This document shows, piece by piece, positions 54,061 through 64,000 of a DNA stretch of 64,000 bases. The notes below the pieces were generated by a model, which saw only the letters and a program-made list of their open reading frames with translations, did not search any database and was not told the origin of the DNA. Numbering within the stretch: position 1 is the first letter of the stretch; the number at the start of each line of letters is the position of its first letter. Both the position numbers and the translations under genes were made by a program. Source of the DNA: Lingula anatina (lineage: Eukaryota; Brachiopoda; Lingulata; Lingulida; Lingulidae); NCBI RefSeq assembly GCF_001039355.2, contig NW_019773725.1, forward strand, positions 536,368 through 600,367. Direction: 5' to 3'.

Positions 54061-54763
54061 ACACGATTTTACTGGTAATTTAAGGAGTAACGCACAACGC
54101 GCCACATAGTGCTGATATTGGATGGCATTATATGTACCAAAACTGATTGGGTCTTACTGTGTATTTGCACTTTCCAGAATGCATCGAACACGTTTAACCT
54201 TCTGACCATTGCAATTGCCATAAGATAAATGCCAATTTATTCATTAATGAGTTCTATAAACAAACAAAGCAAACCTCAAAGAAGCATTTTTCCCGATAGA
54301 TCGGTTCTGCATTGTAGTTGTTGGTCAGGCTGAACAAATGGTTCCTTTAGAATGTGGATTTCTTACAGTTTACAAGATGTGTTGTATCCAGTCGCCCTTT
54401 TTAAATGATGTTTTAAAAGTAGGTCGTGTATTAAAGACAAATAAGATCCTTCATCAAATAAGAATCGTTGTTTTTAATATTTTAATATTTGGCTGAAATA
54501 CGTTAAAATTGGCCTTACATGTTTTCAATAGTGCCATAAAATTAAATAATCTTTCCTCCTTCCGACCTAAGAAAATTTTTTTAAAAATCATGAAATTGCT
54601 TTAGAAATTGCGAGTAATTAAAAAAAATGCTGTTGGACTGCAACATTTAAAAAAAGCGAAATTGAGTATGTTATCATCGGACTATTTAAGAACCATGCAC
54701 CGATGTTCATTTATTATTCAATTATATGTCACATTTCTTTGAAAGTCAAATGTCTTATCAATA

Positions 54764-54961
54764 TCAGACTTCGAAACACGAGAGATCATCCTTTCGGTTG
54801 TGAAAATAATCATGAGCTGCTTTCAGGAACTCTTCCTTCTCGAAGCTACCGTTTTGGTTCCCAATGATACAATTCATAAAAGACTCGTCGATCCCTTCTT
54901 GAACGTTAAAATCATGACAAAATAGTTTGTGTTGTTGAACACCGAGTTTTATTTCATCCAA
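54764..54961 (-). pseudogene. EF-3: remnant of the last part of an EF-hand exon
   Basis: The frame keeps FNVQEGIDESF and EKEEFLKAAHDYFHNRKDD, closest to the end of EF-2, but the central loop residue pattern is altered (IGNQNGSFEKEE, first Asp lost). Everything upstream of loop 3 is missing and no leader exon follows. It is a truncated copy. Confidence 0.65.
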
Positions 54962-55527
54962 ATAAGTTCGAATGTGGTGTTGAAGGAAGCAGTTTAAGAA
55001 AGGATAACGTCAAATTGAGCCGTATCCAATGGAATAACCCACGGTCAACGTTAATGACTTGATTCATCAAGAAGCGTTTTAACTTAATAAGTTGAGGCAA
55101 AATAGAATGACCGGTGAAAGCGTTATTTCACCTGAGGAAGACACTGTGATAAGGTCGAAATGTAGTGTTGCTCGATCGTTTCAAGTTATATCCAGTATAT
55201 AGATTAATTTTTTCTCTACATCATGGGCAATTTAATATCACTTTTTTAAGACAAAATAAATGACTTTTTTTCTTGTATACTTGTGTTTGACATGCCTATC
55301 ATTTTGGCTTACGCGACATCTTTGTCAATATACCTGTAAAAAATTGGCCCTGGTATTGATAGGATGTAGACGTTTTCGCCTCCTCGAGGAGGATACATCC
55401 TGGTTGCCATCTGTGGCGCTGAAAGCTAGCTTATAATAATATATACTTCCACTGTCAAAAAATCACTTTACCCTTGATTCAACTCGTAAGTACCCAACAC
55501 CAAATGTGGAGACAGAGGGTTCCTTTA

Positions 55528-55690
55528 ATGGCCTCATTCAGAATAGGGATCAAATGTGGCCGCGGATCAAATGTGGTCGACCCACTTGAATGCTTGTTGA
55601 AATCTATTCAGTGTATTATTCTGAATCAAGCTTTTTATTGGGTCGCCATATTTGATTTCTGGATCTGTTAGTCCAACATTCCAATTTTCG
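55528..55690. mobile_element. MITE (family 1)
   Basis: GGGATCAAATGTGG near one end and CGCCATATTTGATTTCTGGATC at the other are inverted counterparts. Confidence 0.55.
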
Positions 55691-55899
55691 TTCTATGAAA
55701 GCGTGCACGTCTCTGGAAAGGGTCGAAACCAAGTCCTCCACCTGTGGGCACTGACAACAAAGCTATGTTGTTGGTTCTTCGTAGATGAAAACATATTTAT
55801 TTATTTATTCTGCGCCTGCGAAGTATTTAATTAAATAGAATATACTCAGTATAATAACATCGGATATATTCCTTCACTGCACCTTTTTACTGTCATACT

Positions 55900-56100
55900 G
55901 ATACAGGAAAAAGAACTACAACAGATAAACACTGTAAGTAGCACGTACGCATGGTCTTTCCATATGCTGAGAACAATGATGTAACATAAACAACAATAAT
56001 TAATACAGTCTAATACAGCCGACAAGCGGGTATTGCAACATGTTAATGCTGGCTCATGCTTTCCAAGAAGACACGTTTGCAAATTGCACACTTTTCAGGA
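55900..56100 (-). pseudogene. X4: remnant of an X ORF
   Basis: Shares the GACAAGCGGGTATTGCAACA core and flanking blocks with X1/X2; the translation is frame-broken. Confidence 0.5.
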
Positions 56101-56141
56101 TCAGGTTAAATCACATTAAGCTTAAATCACATTAAGCAATA

Positions 56142-58314
56142 GGGGAGAGCGGGGTTGGTTGGAACAGTTTTCACCTTTTTTGCGATATCTCAGCAGTCAA
56201 AGCTTTGGGGAGAAAAATAAAAAATCTGATAGGGGGAAAATTATATGCCGCACTCATCTATGAAATAAAACATCCAAGTAGGTCTTTTTATTTTAGAGTA
56301 ATAAATGCTCAAAGTTGCCTCCTAAAACGTTCCATCTCACCCCACCCGCGGGGTAAGTTGGAACAGGCAGTGGGGTGAGTTGGAACAAGAGGGCGAGTTG
56401 GAACGCTTGCATATAAATTCAAAGTACAATTCATTTTAAGAGTAGGTTTATCTATATTAATTTCCCAACAAGTACGTGTTACTTTGTATTCGTATCTCCA
56501 TAATTTGTAAGCATTTTTTACGTTTACAATTTGTTTTCAAATAGTCTTTTCGATGTATAAACCATATCCAGTTACACGTCATTTCATAATGATAACAAAA
56601 GTGGTGTAGTTTAAGAGAAAAGAAATTGAACTCACATAACTCAACCTATCAACAACAGTATGTTAGACCTACAAATGAAAACTGTATCTCTTTCAACTCA
56701 ACAACTCAGAATCAAAATCGCAGTTCTGACATATGTACACTTGGTCAACCTTAGTACAGTCTTCATGTGACCACTTTAGACAAACAATGCATTTAACCCA
56801 TTTCTCTTTTGGTCGGCTGTTAATGAACGGCTCCCCACAAACCAGAGATGGCCACTCTTCTTCTGACTCAGAATCGTTGGTCATCTTTAATTTCCTTTTT
56901 CTTGATTTTCTCTATCGACAAGAAATCTTTAACTGTTTTTTATTTTTATTGGGCTTGTCCTTTTTAATTTTGTTGGGCTTGGCCTTTTCTTTTTCGAGTA
57001 GCTCATTTTCAGATGTGTCAGTTAGTAGGCCTACTGCACTGCATTATTTTCTTCTTTTAATCTTTGGACTGCGACGGTGAGCCTTTGGAACTGGTCTAAT
57101 TATTGCTGGACTTGAGCTGTTTTGGGGGTTTCTTAAGTGCGCTTTAGACCCCATTTCCAGAGATTAGATCGATCTACTTTAGATCGACCTAACTCCCTGG
57201 GGGTTCACGCTAAATAGCTGTCAGCCGAGCGGACACCAAAGTTAATTACCCCCTTACAGCTTGTAGTAGGCGGGACGGACATTTAAGCCGGATTATCTGA
57301 CAGTAATCTAGTGACAGTAATCTAGGTCGATCTAAAAGCTCTGGGAATACAGCCTAAGTGTGCTGTAGCACCTCTTCCGGTGAGGGCAACTGAGATTTCA
57401 ACTGAATCTATGCCTAAGTCACGAGGTGAATGTTTGTCTTTTCTGGCGGATTTTGTGCCCTCGTTCACTAAACATTAACAGCAACCCCCAACCCATTACA
57501 CAAAGCATCTAAAACAATATCGGCAGAATTGGTGTTGTATAGTTTATCCATAACATAGGCTCTCAGCTAGAATATTTTCATTTTGCCGCGAAAAGCAGAG
57601 TAATAATCGACATTTCCTTCCACATCTAAAAGCAATTTATCGCAAAAAGCAACAGTGGGCATGCAGACAATTTTCGACCAAACAGCTAGCAACTGCATTT
57701 AACAAGCAGTGACCATCCCCCCTTGTAGCTTCTACACGCATGTACATTCCGGCATCTTGGAGATATTCTATCAGCTAGATTTCGTCTCCAGTTGGAGTTG
57801 TACTGGGTTACTACGTTACTACTCTCTTCAAAGTTGAAATTAAAACATTAAGAGATGTTTAAAAAAATGAAAAACAGCGTGCGGGGTGGGTTGGAACACC
57901 CCTGACAGTGTTCCAACTGGCCCCATGTCAAATGTTCCGACCAGCCCCCATGACGTCATGGCCTACTTATGACACTGTATTTCTTTAACACGTGGGAAGT
58001 GATTAAAAAAAACAACAGCTTTTTGAATATCAAGGTGGTCCTAAACGCTTTGCACAATTTCAGTGATATAATCCTTATACTTTAGTTTACAGCACGATGA
58101 ATGTCAAAAATATGAAAACTTACTTCGAGTAGCGAAAACAAGTTTTTTTCGCATAAAACTTTTACTGCATTTTCGAAACTTCCACAAGTTTACCGGATGA
58201 ATGACCATGCCACGTGACATTTTTATGCTGAAGGAGCACATGATTGGTCTTGTGATTTAAAAAATAAAGCCAATGTTCCAACTTACCCGCGTTCCAACCC
58301 ACCCCGCTCTCCCC
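56142..58314 (-). mobile_element. Pogo/Tigger-like DNA transposon, decayed
   Basis: TA flanks both sides. The termini GGGGAGAGCGGGGTTGGTTG and its inverted GGGTGGGGCGAGAGGGG-type match define a 2.17-kb element, with inner subterminal repeats of TTGGAAC/GTTCCAAC. On the minus strand 56884-56693 a frame encodes a C4HC3-like finger: CGEPF…WVKCIVCLKWSHEDC…YICQNCD. Such a C-terminal PHD-like finger is known from pogo/Tigger-type transposases. The DDE core is not recognisable. A family-2 MITE is nested inside (57148-57356). Confidence 0.65.
57148..57356. mobile_element. MITE (family 2) nested in the pogo-like element
   Basis: Ends TTTCCAGAGATTAGATCGAT and the inverted ATCTAAAAGCTCTGGGAATA, with AACTCCCTGGGGG inside, as at 15507-15702. 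The nesting dates it after the host element. Confidence 0.65.
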
Positions 58315-58685
58315 TACTGCACATAGTGTCTGTACCCAATCCCATACATAATACTGCTAGTCAAGTTAATAGCTTAATTACGGGTTTAACAGCGGTTACG
58401 ATAACCAACCAAAGCTGTCAATCTTAATCCTCCTATCATTACCACTATGGGGGGCTTGCGTACTTGCACGTAAGATGTAGACAGCGCAAGCTATTAAAGT
58501 ATCTAGTTTTTTTAATGGCTATGCTGTATGTCAAGGCTGCATGACGTTACAAAATGGCGGCTCCTATTCCCAACTGTTTATCGTGGCAGTGCAATCGTTG
58601 AAATTCAGGTTAAACAGGGCTAACTAGAAATAAACTTCATCAAGTTACAGGAAGGACCAGGGTGCATCCTTGTCACGTTACAGTA

Positions 58686-58695
58686 TTATATAAAA
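58686..58695 (+). promoter_or_regulatory. TATA box of the VWA gene
   Basis: TATATAAAAA 70-80 bases before the start codon, predicted transcription start near 58715-58720. Confidence 0.6.
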
Positions 58696-58763
58696 AAGAG
58701 CAGATACTAGATACATTGTACGTTATACAGATCCACCGCTAATTGTTGGCCGCCGGAGCCGAC

Positions 58764-60785
58764 ATGAAGCGCTTCTGTGCAGTTATTCTGTTAGCTGTGC
58801 TGTTGTTGTCAGAGTGGTGTGTGGTTAACTCTATTCCCCAGGGTAAAGGTAAATTACTGATAATTGTATTCCATAAATTGTCGATGAATAGGAGAACGTT
58901 CAATATGATACAATATGACATATGACACATTAATATGTATCTTGACTGTCATAGGGGTAATTTACAGTATAATAGATGATCTGGGTACAAACTGATCTGC
59001 CAACTAAATATGGCCAACCCCACTTCAAAAGCAATGCTGATGATTCCATGATGATCTCCCCTACTCCAGAAGCGCCGTTACTGTAAGGGCCTAGCAATTA
59101 TTACTTGGAGCCGAGATTTAATACGTTTAATGGCACGTGTGGAGGCAGGGAGACCATCGGGAATCTGCGCCATCGCTTTGAAGTGTGGCATCGTACATTC
59201 GGTATCTATGTTAATAATTTACTTAGACCGCATTTACAACGAGTTGAGGCATGGCTCTACAAATCCAAGGACTAAATATGGCGAACGTACATGAAAGAAA
59301 AACCGCCTAATCTTTTAATAGTCTCCCCGCCTCTCACACACCTCCCCATGCGTCGTCCCTGCGGGGGTTCTGCGTTGGGACGACACATGAGGAGGCGTGT
59401 GAGAGGCGGATAGACTGTTAAAAGATTAGGCCGTTTTTCTTTCATGTACGTCCGCCATATTTAGTTCTTGGATTTGTAGAGCCCTGGCTCATCTAGTTGT
59501 GAATGCGGTCTTAGTTGTAGCCATTGACCAATTAGCAGATCTTCTGTTTTTCTAGAACAATGACAAAATTGACACTGTGATTTCTTGGTAACTGTATAAT
59601 AACAATTAAGTGAGTAAAATATTTTTTGCATGTAGGCTCTCGAACTACTAAAAAGGGGACTGGAAGGTGAATATATATCAAATAATGATAAAATAAAACT
59701 CTGAAGTGTAAGATAATAAAATGAACATATTGCGTGAAAAGGGAATTGCAATTTTTTTAAATCTAAAACTGGAAACGGCTTGAGGGTGAATATTTATAAA
59801 ATTATATCTTCTTTTAAAAGTTAAACGTCTCTTGTGACTTGGTAAACAACCTAATTGCAGCGTGATGAAAGTCACTCACCTTGTTTACTCGTCGTAAACT
59901 CTTCGCTTACATGTAATACGATATCTGTAATAATTGTATTGAAATATTCTCATGCATAGCCAAAATTTATTATACTAACAACTAGGGACATCAACAGCGG
60001 CAAGTCTATCGGGTATGCTACAGAAGATTGTGTCTCCCTGCACTTCCTATCAAGCCAACTGCAAGAACCCCAATTTTGATATTGTCTTCGCATTGGACAG
60101 CAGTTCGAGCATTGATGATACCGAGTTTAATATGCAGAAATATGCAACAAAGGTGAATAGGTCCTCTGTATTTTTTAAAATTAATTAATCTATTTATTAT
60201 TATTATAATATTTTTTGGCTGGGTGCTGATATACGTAGTCATCTTCCGTTCTCACGTCAGTGAACTTACCATGGGTTATTTTTAACGTGTTTTGATTATC
60301 ATTATAAGTTATAAAGGAAACTTATGGGGCGAGCATCGGCCCATTTTTTATGTGTCTGTGCACAGCTTGGTTTAATTGTAACCATGTTTTGGGTAATAAG
60401 AAATGGAATTAGAATGGTTCTTCTTAGGCAGGCTTGTTCGCTAGTGTTTAATAGGGTGATGTACATATCACTTGACGTGATAAAGTCGCATCAAATATTA
60501 TATATATATATATGATTCCATGTATTCTTAATATGCCATTACCATAGCTCAATTGCGTGGTATGTATTGACGACAGCTGTGCCTTTATTTCTCAGATGAT
60601 TGCTGAATTCATCGATAGGCATAGTCCCATTACCCCCGATAGAACCCGGGTTGGTGCATTGACGTTTGCCACTGATGTGGTGAGAGAGTTCGAGTTGAAT
60701 GAACATACTGATTTGGCCACCGTTCAAGGTCACATCGACGCGATTCACAAGAGAAGTAAGTCCCTTTGTTTTCTCGCGCTCTTTC

Positions 60786-60820
<35 letters not shown>

Positions 60821-61749
60821 ACGCACATACACGCACGCGAACACACACATACATTATTACAAAATCATTTATTTCTCTCTTTCTCTTTCTCTCTCTCTCT
60901 CATATACACATACACATGCGCATACACTTACTCTCTGTCTCTCTCTCTTTCTCTACCTCTCTCATGAACATAAACGCGCACACACCCACACACTGATATA
61001 TTTTTCTCTTTGCAAGTGGGAGCTACGAATACAAAGAAGGCTTTGCAGACTGCGAAGCTCATGTTTGAAGACTTTTTCATAGAAAATAAACAGAAGCTAA
61101 TATGGCTATTTACTGAAGGGTTGTTTAACCAGGGCGATCCACGACCAACAGCAACGCAAATTAAGGAACAAGGTCAGTATATCCCTGAAGCCTGTATTGC
61201 TAAAATGATCAAGTCAACATTCGGACTAAGGGACCATTCCCAGACTGTCTCTTGCTAACTGTTGATCGATCTATCTCCAAGGGGATTCTCCCTAAACTGC
61301 AAACAACTGAACCGACTTACATGTCTGACACGTCCACTGAAGCTTTTAGGGGGTAATTTAAATTAAAATTATAGTTAAGCAGCTTAAGTACCTTTTGGTT
61401 TGAAATATAGGCTAATGTGATCACCTTATCAGTGAATGTATAATTATATTTTTAATTTCTTATTAAACGCCAAATGCAGTCAACAAAATTTCAAGTTATA
61501 TTCTCTCTTTTCTGATAAGACTTAAATTGATGTGACCCCTGAAACATGCCCAAAGTTCAACTTCATAATTAACCACTTTTAATCGCCAAGTACCTTAAAC
61601 AATGTCAGTTACTGAAAGAACAAAAACGCTTACTCTAAGATTTCATTCCTTATACCTGTATATCTGTCATTCTACTGAGATCGATACAGTTGCTCTGGGG
61701 CCCTCGCTGAATGCTTTCAATTGTACTGATAAACACGCCTGTCCTGGCG

Positions 61750-61826
<77 letters not shown>

Positions 61827-61994
61827 GTTTCTGTTTGTATTATTTATTCAATTCATTATCTTTACATACAAGTATTTCCAGGATGGATTATCTGCGTGAT
61901 TGTCATTGGTAACCATGGGAATGTAGATGGAATTGACGACTTAGCATCTCCAGGATGTGTTGTCGAAATAGGAAATTTTGCAGAGTATATTTAA
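58764..61994 (+). CDS. Secreted single von Willebrand factor A domain protein, five exons
   Basis: Exons 58764-58848, 59986-60152, 60596-60755, 61017-61172 and 61882-61994 join in frame to 226 residues. The leader is MKRFCAVILLAVLLLSEWC. The VWA domain starts with NFDIVFALDSSSSI (DxSxS of the metal-binding MIDAS), followed by RVGALTFATDV, GATNTKKAL (the MIDAS Thr), and LIWLFTEG, where the usual Asp of the third MIDAS block is Glu. It ends with CVIVIGNHGNVDGIDDLASP, the last strand and helix of the fold. Length fits one VWA domain and nothing more, unlike matrilins or collagens with several. It probably acts in extracellular adhesion or matrix binding. A (CT)n run fills intron 3, and introns 1 and 4 hold MITEs. 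AATAAA lies near 62141. Confidence 0.83.
58985..59195. mobile_element. MITE (family 1) in VWA gene intron 1
   Basis: GATCTGCCAACTAAATATGG and CTTCAAAAGCAATGC at one end; CATCGCTTTGAAGTGTGG at the other. Partly decayed. Confidence 0.55.
59262..59482. mobile_element. MITE, near-perfect foldback, in VWA gene intron 1
   Basis: Arms of about 100 bases from ACAAATCCAAGGACTAAATA to its inverted copy TTAGTTCTTGGATTTGTAG, including GTACATGAAAGAAAAACCG and GAGAGGCGG, are almost identical, so the whole element folds on itself. The high arm identity implies recent movement. Confidence 0.8.
60789..60960. repeat. (CT)n / (CA)-rich microsatellite in VWA gene intron 3
   Basis: Several CT runs separated by ACACAC-rich segments. 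Confidence 0.9.
61250..61390. mobile_element. MITE (family 2) remnant in VWA gene intron 4
   Basis: GATCGATCTATCTCCAAGGGG and GCTTTTAGGGGGTAATTT match other family-2 copies; decayed. Confidence 0.45.
61754..61826. repeat. (AT)n microsatellite, VWA gene intron 4
   Basis: About 36 AT units, close to the acceptor of exon 5. Confidence 0.95.
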
Positions 61995-62480
61995 ATCACA
62001 AGAAAAGCACAGTGATATTTATGGTTAACTTTTCGTATCTTTTGGACTCGCAATAACATCCACTATATGTACGAGATCCTTTCAATGCAGACATCGTTTG
62101 CGCATTATGTAAGTCATTGTAATAGAACAATAATGAAGACTAATAAACCACCACTTTCAAAAGCATGAATACTGATCATTTTAAACAAATGACAACACCT
62201 TGGTCATCAGGGTGTAATTTATCTCGTGTTTATGTTTCTAAACTTTTTGCCTGGTGCCTGGTGAGTAGAATCGCAACATTTATTATTTGCTTAATTGTCT
62301 ATTGACAAGAAGCCATTGCCTGTCGCATTATGATTGAAGGACAACTAACACATCATATAACCTACATGCACTGAATAACTAAGTAACTAAATACCACACT
62401 TAATAGTTCGCTAACTGATTAACTACCCAACCAACTGCATTATCACCGACTGACCAAATACCTGATCTGGCAACAGACTA
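61995..62480. other. 3' flank of the VWA gene, no other gene seen
   Basis: Contains AATAAA near 62141, then AT-rich DNA. Confidence 0.5.
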
Positions 62481-62483
62481 AGG

Positions 62484-62560
62484 CTGTATTCCCAGAGCTT
62501 TTAGATCGATCTATCCCCGCGGGGAGTCTCACTAGATTACTGTCAGATAATCCGGCGTAA
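62484..62560. mobile_element. MITE (family 2) end
   Basis: GGCTGTATTCCCAGAGCTTT then TAGATCGATCTATCCCCGCG and ATTACTGTCAGATAATCCGG, matching the right end at 57300-57356 in reverse. Confidence 0.6.
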
Positions 62561-62872
62561 GGCCGGTGATAGGGTTAAATACGCTTAAAATCATATTTTT
62601 GAATTTTTTGTGTGTTTATATTAATCAAATAAGTATCTAACGTTGGATGTAATAAGTTTTATGAATTTGCATCGCAAAATGTGTCTTTTGATGAGTTTTT
62701 CAACCGGCACGCGCCCCAGTCAGGCTGACAACTAAGCCACGCCTCTGTTACTAAGGGCCGTTGCCATGAGGGGGTCGGAGCACAGTTAATGAGTTATAAG
62801 CCGATTACGTGTGCGGTAATAGGTCATAAGTCTTACATCAGCTTAGCAGAGAAGAAGTCTAGCTAGTACACT

Positions 62873-62995
62873 ATGGGGAAGAGAAAAGTTCGTGTTAAAA
62901 GTCCATTTCCAGAGGAAAGAAAGAAAATTTTGAAAGAGAGTAGGGCCTATGCGTGGCGGTTGGGGAAAACCCGCCCTATTTGTTTAGTCGGATAA
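62873..62995 (+). CDS. Short basic ORF, uncharacterised (weak)
   Basis: 40 residues beginning MGKRKVRVKSPFPEERKKIL, rich in Lys and Arg. It may be the start of a longer spliced gene or a transposon protein. No neighbour supports it. Confidence 0.2.
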   Translation: MGKRKVRVKSPFPEERKKILKESRAYAWRLGKTRPICLVG

Positions 62996-63137
62996 CTGAT
63001 TTCTGTATACCTAATAAATGGGCGAAAGAGTTAATCGAATCGCCTAAATTAATTGACAAATGAAAGAAAAATCGATAAATAAATAAATAAATAAATAAAA
63101 AAGCTAAAAAGGATACTTTTAGCCTAGCTCTTAATTT

Positions 63138-63501
63138 TTGCGATATATATCGGCGAGCGTATCTGCGACACGTTACGAAACCAAAAATGATTGTTGGTCG
63201 CCGTTTGCAAAAGGTAAATCTAATGTTGACAAAATAAATTTTTATTCTCCAAGATATGATATCATGGAGCTTGAGAGACACGCGGAAAATTGTGATGTGA
63301 ATGGCCAAACGAGAGAAATCCAAGCAAGGGTTGACAGCATGATTAAAACAATAAAAATAAAAACGCATGTTAGCGGCTTTGCATTTTGCGATGTTTGGAG
63401 AAAAACAATTTCAAAATCACTGATCAAGCGGGAAGAAAGAGTTCAAAATGTATCCAAAAATGAAAATCACAAAAAGACTCCGAAAATAGTCAAGACTAGC
63501 A
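63138..63501 (+). CDS. Unidentified exon-like ORF (weak)
   Basis: An open stretch of about 121 codons with Lys-rich, helix-like sequence, ending at a plausible donor (AGCAG|GTAAAA at 63501). I do not recognise it. It might be linked with 62873-62995 in one gene or transposon. Confidence 0.25.
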
Positions 63502-63509
63502 GGTAAAAA

Positions 63510-64000
63510 GCAAATAGGGTCTAAGTGTCATGTGTGTAAAAATGAAATATTTATTCAAAAGACTTCTCTCAGCCACTTTTACCGCTGAATCGTGTGCAGC
63601 TGAGCGTTTCCCCTTTATCTTAGCTGGCATTTTGAGAGAGACCGCTCTGAAGTAATCACTGGATTTTTTCGTTGATCTGACGATTACCAAGTGCCGTGCA
63701 AAATAATCCTGCAGCGTTACCCGTCAAAAAACTCTTATTAACACAAGTGACGGCCACTTGCTCTCGACAGACAGTTTTATCTGATCACTTTGCCGATAAC
63801 AGAAAAGGAATCTCTCAGGTAAAATTACTCGTTTGCCGAGGAAAAGCCATTGAAACGTTCAAATGCAACTTCACACCTCTTAATTGCGGTTAAATGTAAT
63901 CGCCTTTGTTAGCGCTTCCTTCTACATATCCTTGACACCCTACTGGGCATCACTAGGCTAGGGCCCTCTCCAGAGCTGTCAATCAAAATGGCGGCACGCT
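63510..64000. other. No gene seen to the window end
   Basis: The last 15 bases read AAAATGGCGGCACGCT, a possible start codon cut off by the window edge. It cannot be assessed. Confidence 0.3.

Noticed and set aside
58555-58605. AAAATGGCGGCTCCTATTCC, possible first exon
   Set aside because: The frame stops after 15 codons with no donor; similar 'ATGGCGGC' strings occur in dispersed repeats here.
63985-64000. ATGGCGGCACGCT at the window edge as a gene start
   Set aside because: Only four codons are visible and the motif is common in this DNA.

Overview
The window is nuclear DNA from an animal, most likely a marine invertebrate. Genes are split by GT-AG introns with short exons in matching phases. 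The coding pieces are metazoan types: EGF domains, a von Willebrand A domain, secreted EF-hand proteins, a seven-helix receptor and an ALK-type ectodomain exon. Intergenic DNA is full of foldback MITEs, Tc1- and pogo-type transposons, LINE remnants and long microsatellites. I cannot fix the phylum. The repeats and the ALK-type exon would fit a mollusc, brachiopod or invertebrate deuterostome. Three of the four N characters (2394, 36498, 43077) sit at the edge of a near-identical duplicated block, which suggests that two haplotypes of a very polymorphic genome were joined in the assembly.

Layout. 1-9 kb: a doubled promoter plus first exon, then gene A (five exons, + strand), an uncharacterised secreted protein with an EF-hand-like loop. 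9-20 kb: almost gene-free, with degenerate tandem arrays, hairpins, an old 1.1-kb duplication and two weak exon candidates. 20-25 kb: LINE remnant, a lone ALK-type exon, and a two-exon minus-strand GPCR with a large ectodomain. 26-28 kb: a broken copy (gene C) of gene A. 30-33.7 kb: gene B, an intact paralogue of gene A. 34.9-42 kb: minus-strand gene E, a mosaic extracellular protein (two EGF domains, a twice-repeated unknown domain, a long Ser-Gly tail), incomplete at its 5' end and carrying Tc1-like insertions. 45-56 kb: a tandem cluster on the minus strand of secreted EF-hand genes (two intact, one remnant), each followed by a copy of an unknown small ORF 'X', with an oppositely oriented gene for a six-cysteine secreted peptide between copies. 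56-58.3 kb: a decayed pogo-like transposon. 58.7-62 kb: a complete five-exon gene for a secreted single VWA-domain protein. 62-64 kb: weak ORFs only.

Nearly every recognisable gene product enters the secretory pathway, and several carry calcium or metal-ion binding motifs (EF-hand, EGF, VWA MIDAS). A shared extracellular, calcium-rich role such as matrix or mineralised tissue is an inference from this company of genes, not shown by the sequence. All exon structures were built by eye from splice signals, reading frame and paralogue comparison. In the five multi-exon genes judged intact (A, B, VWA, EF-1 and EF-2), the six-cysteine gene, the GPCR and gene E, the summed exon lengths keep frame.
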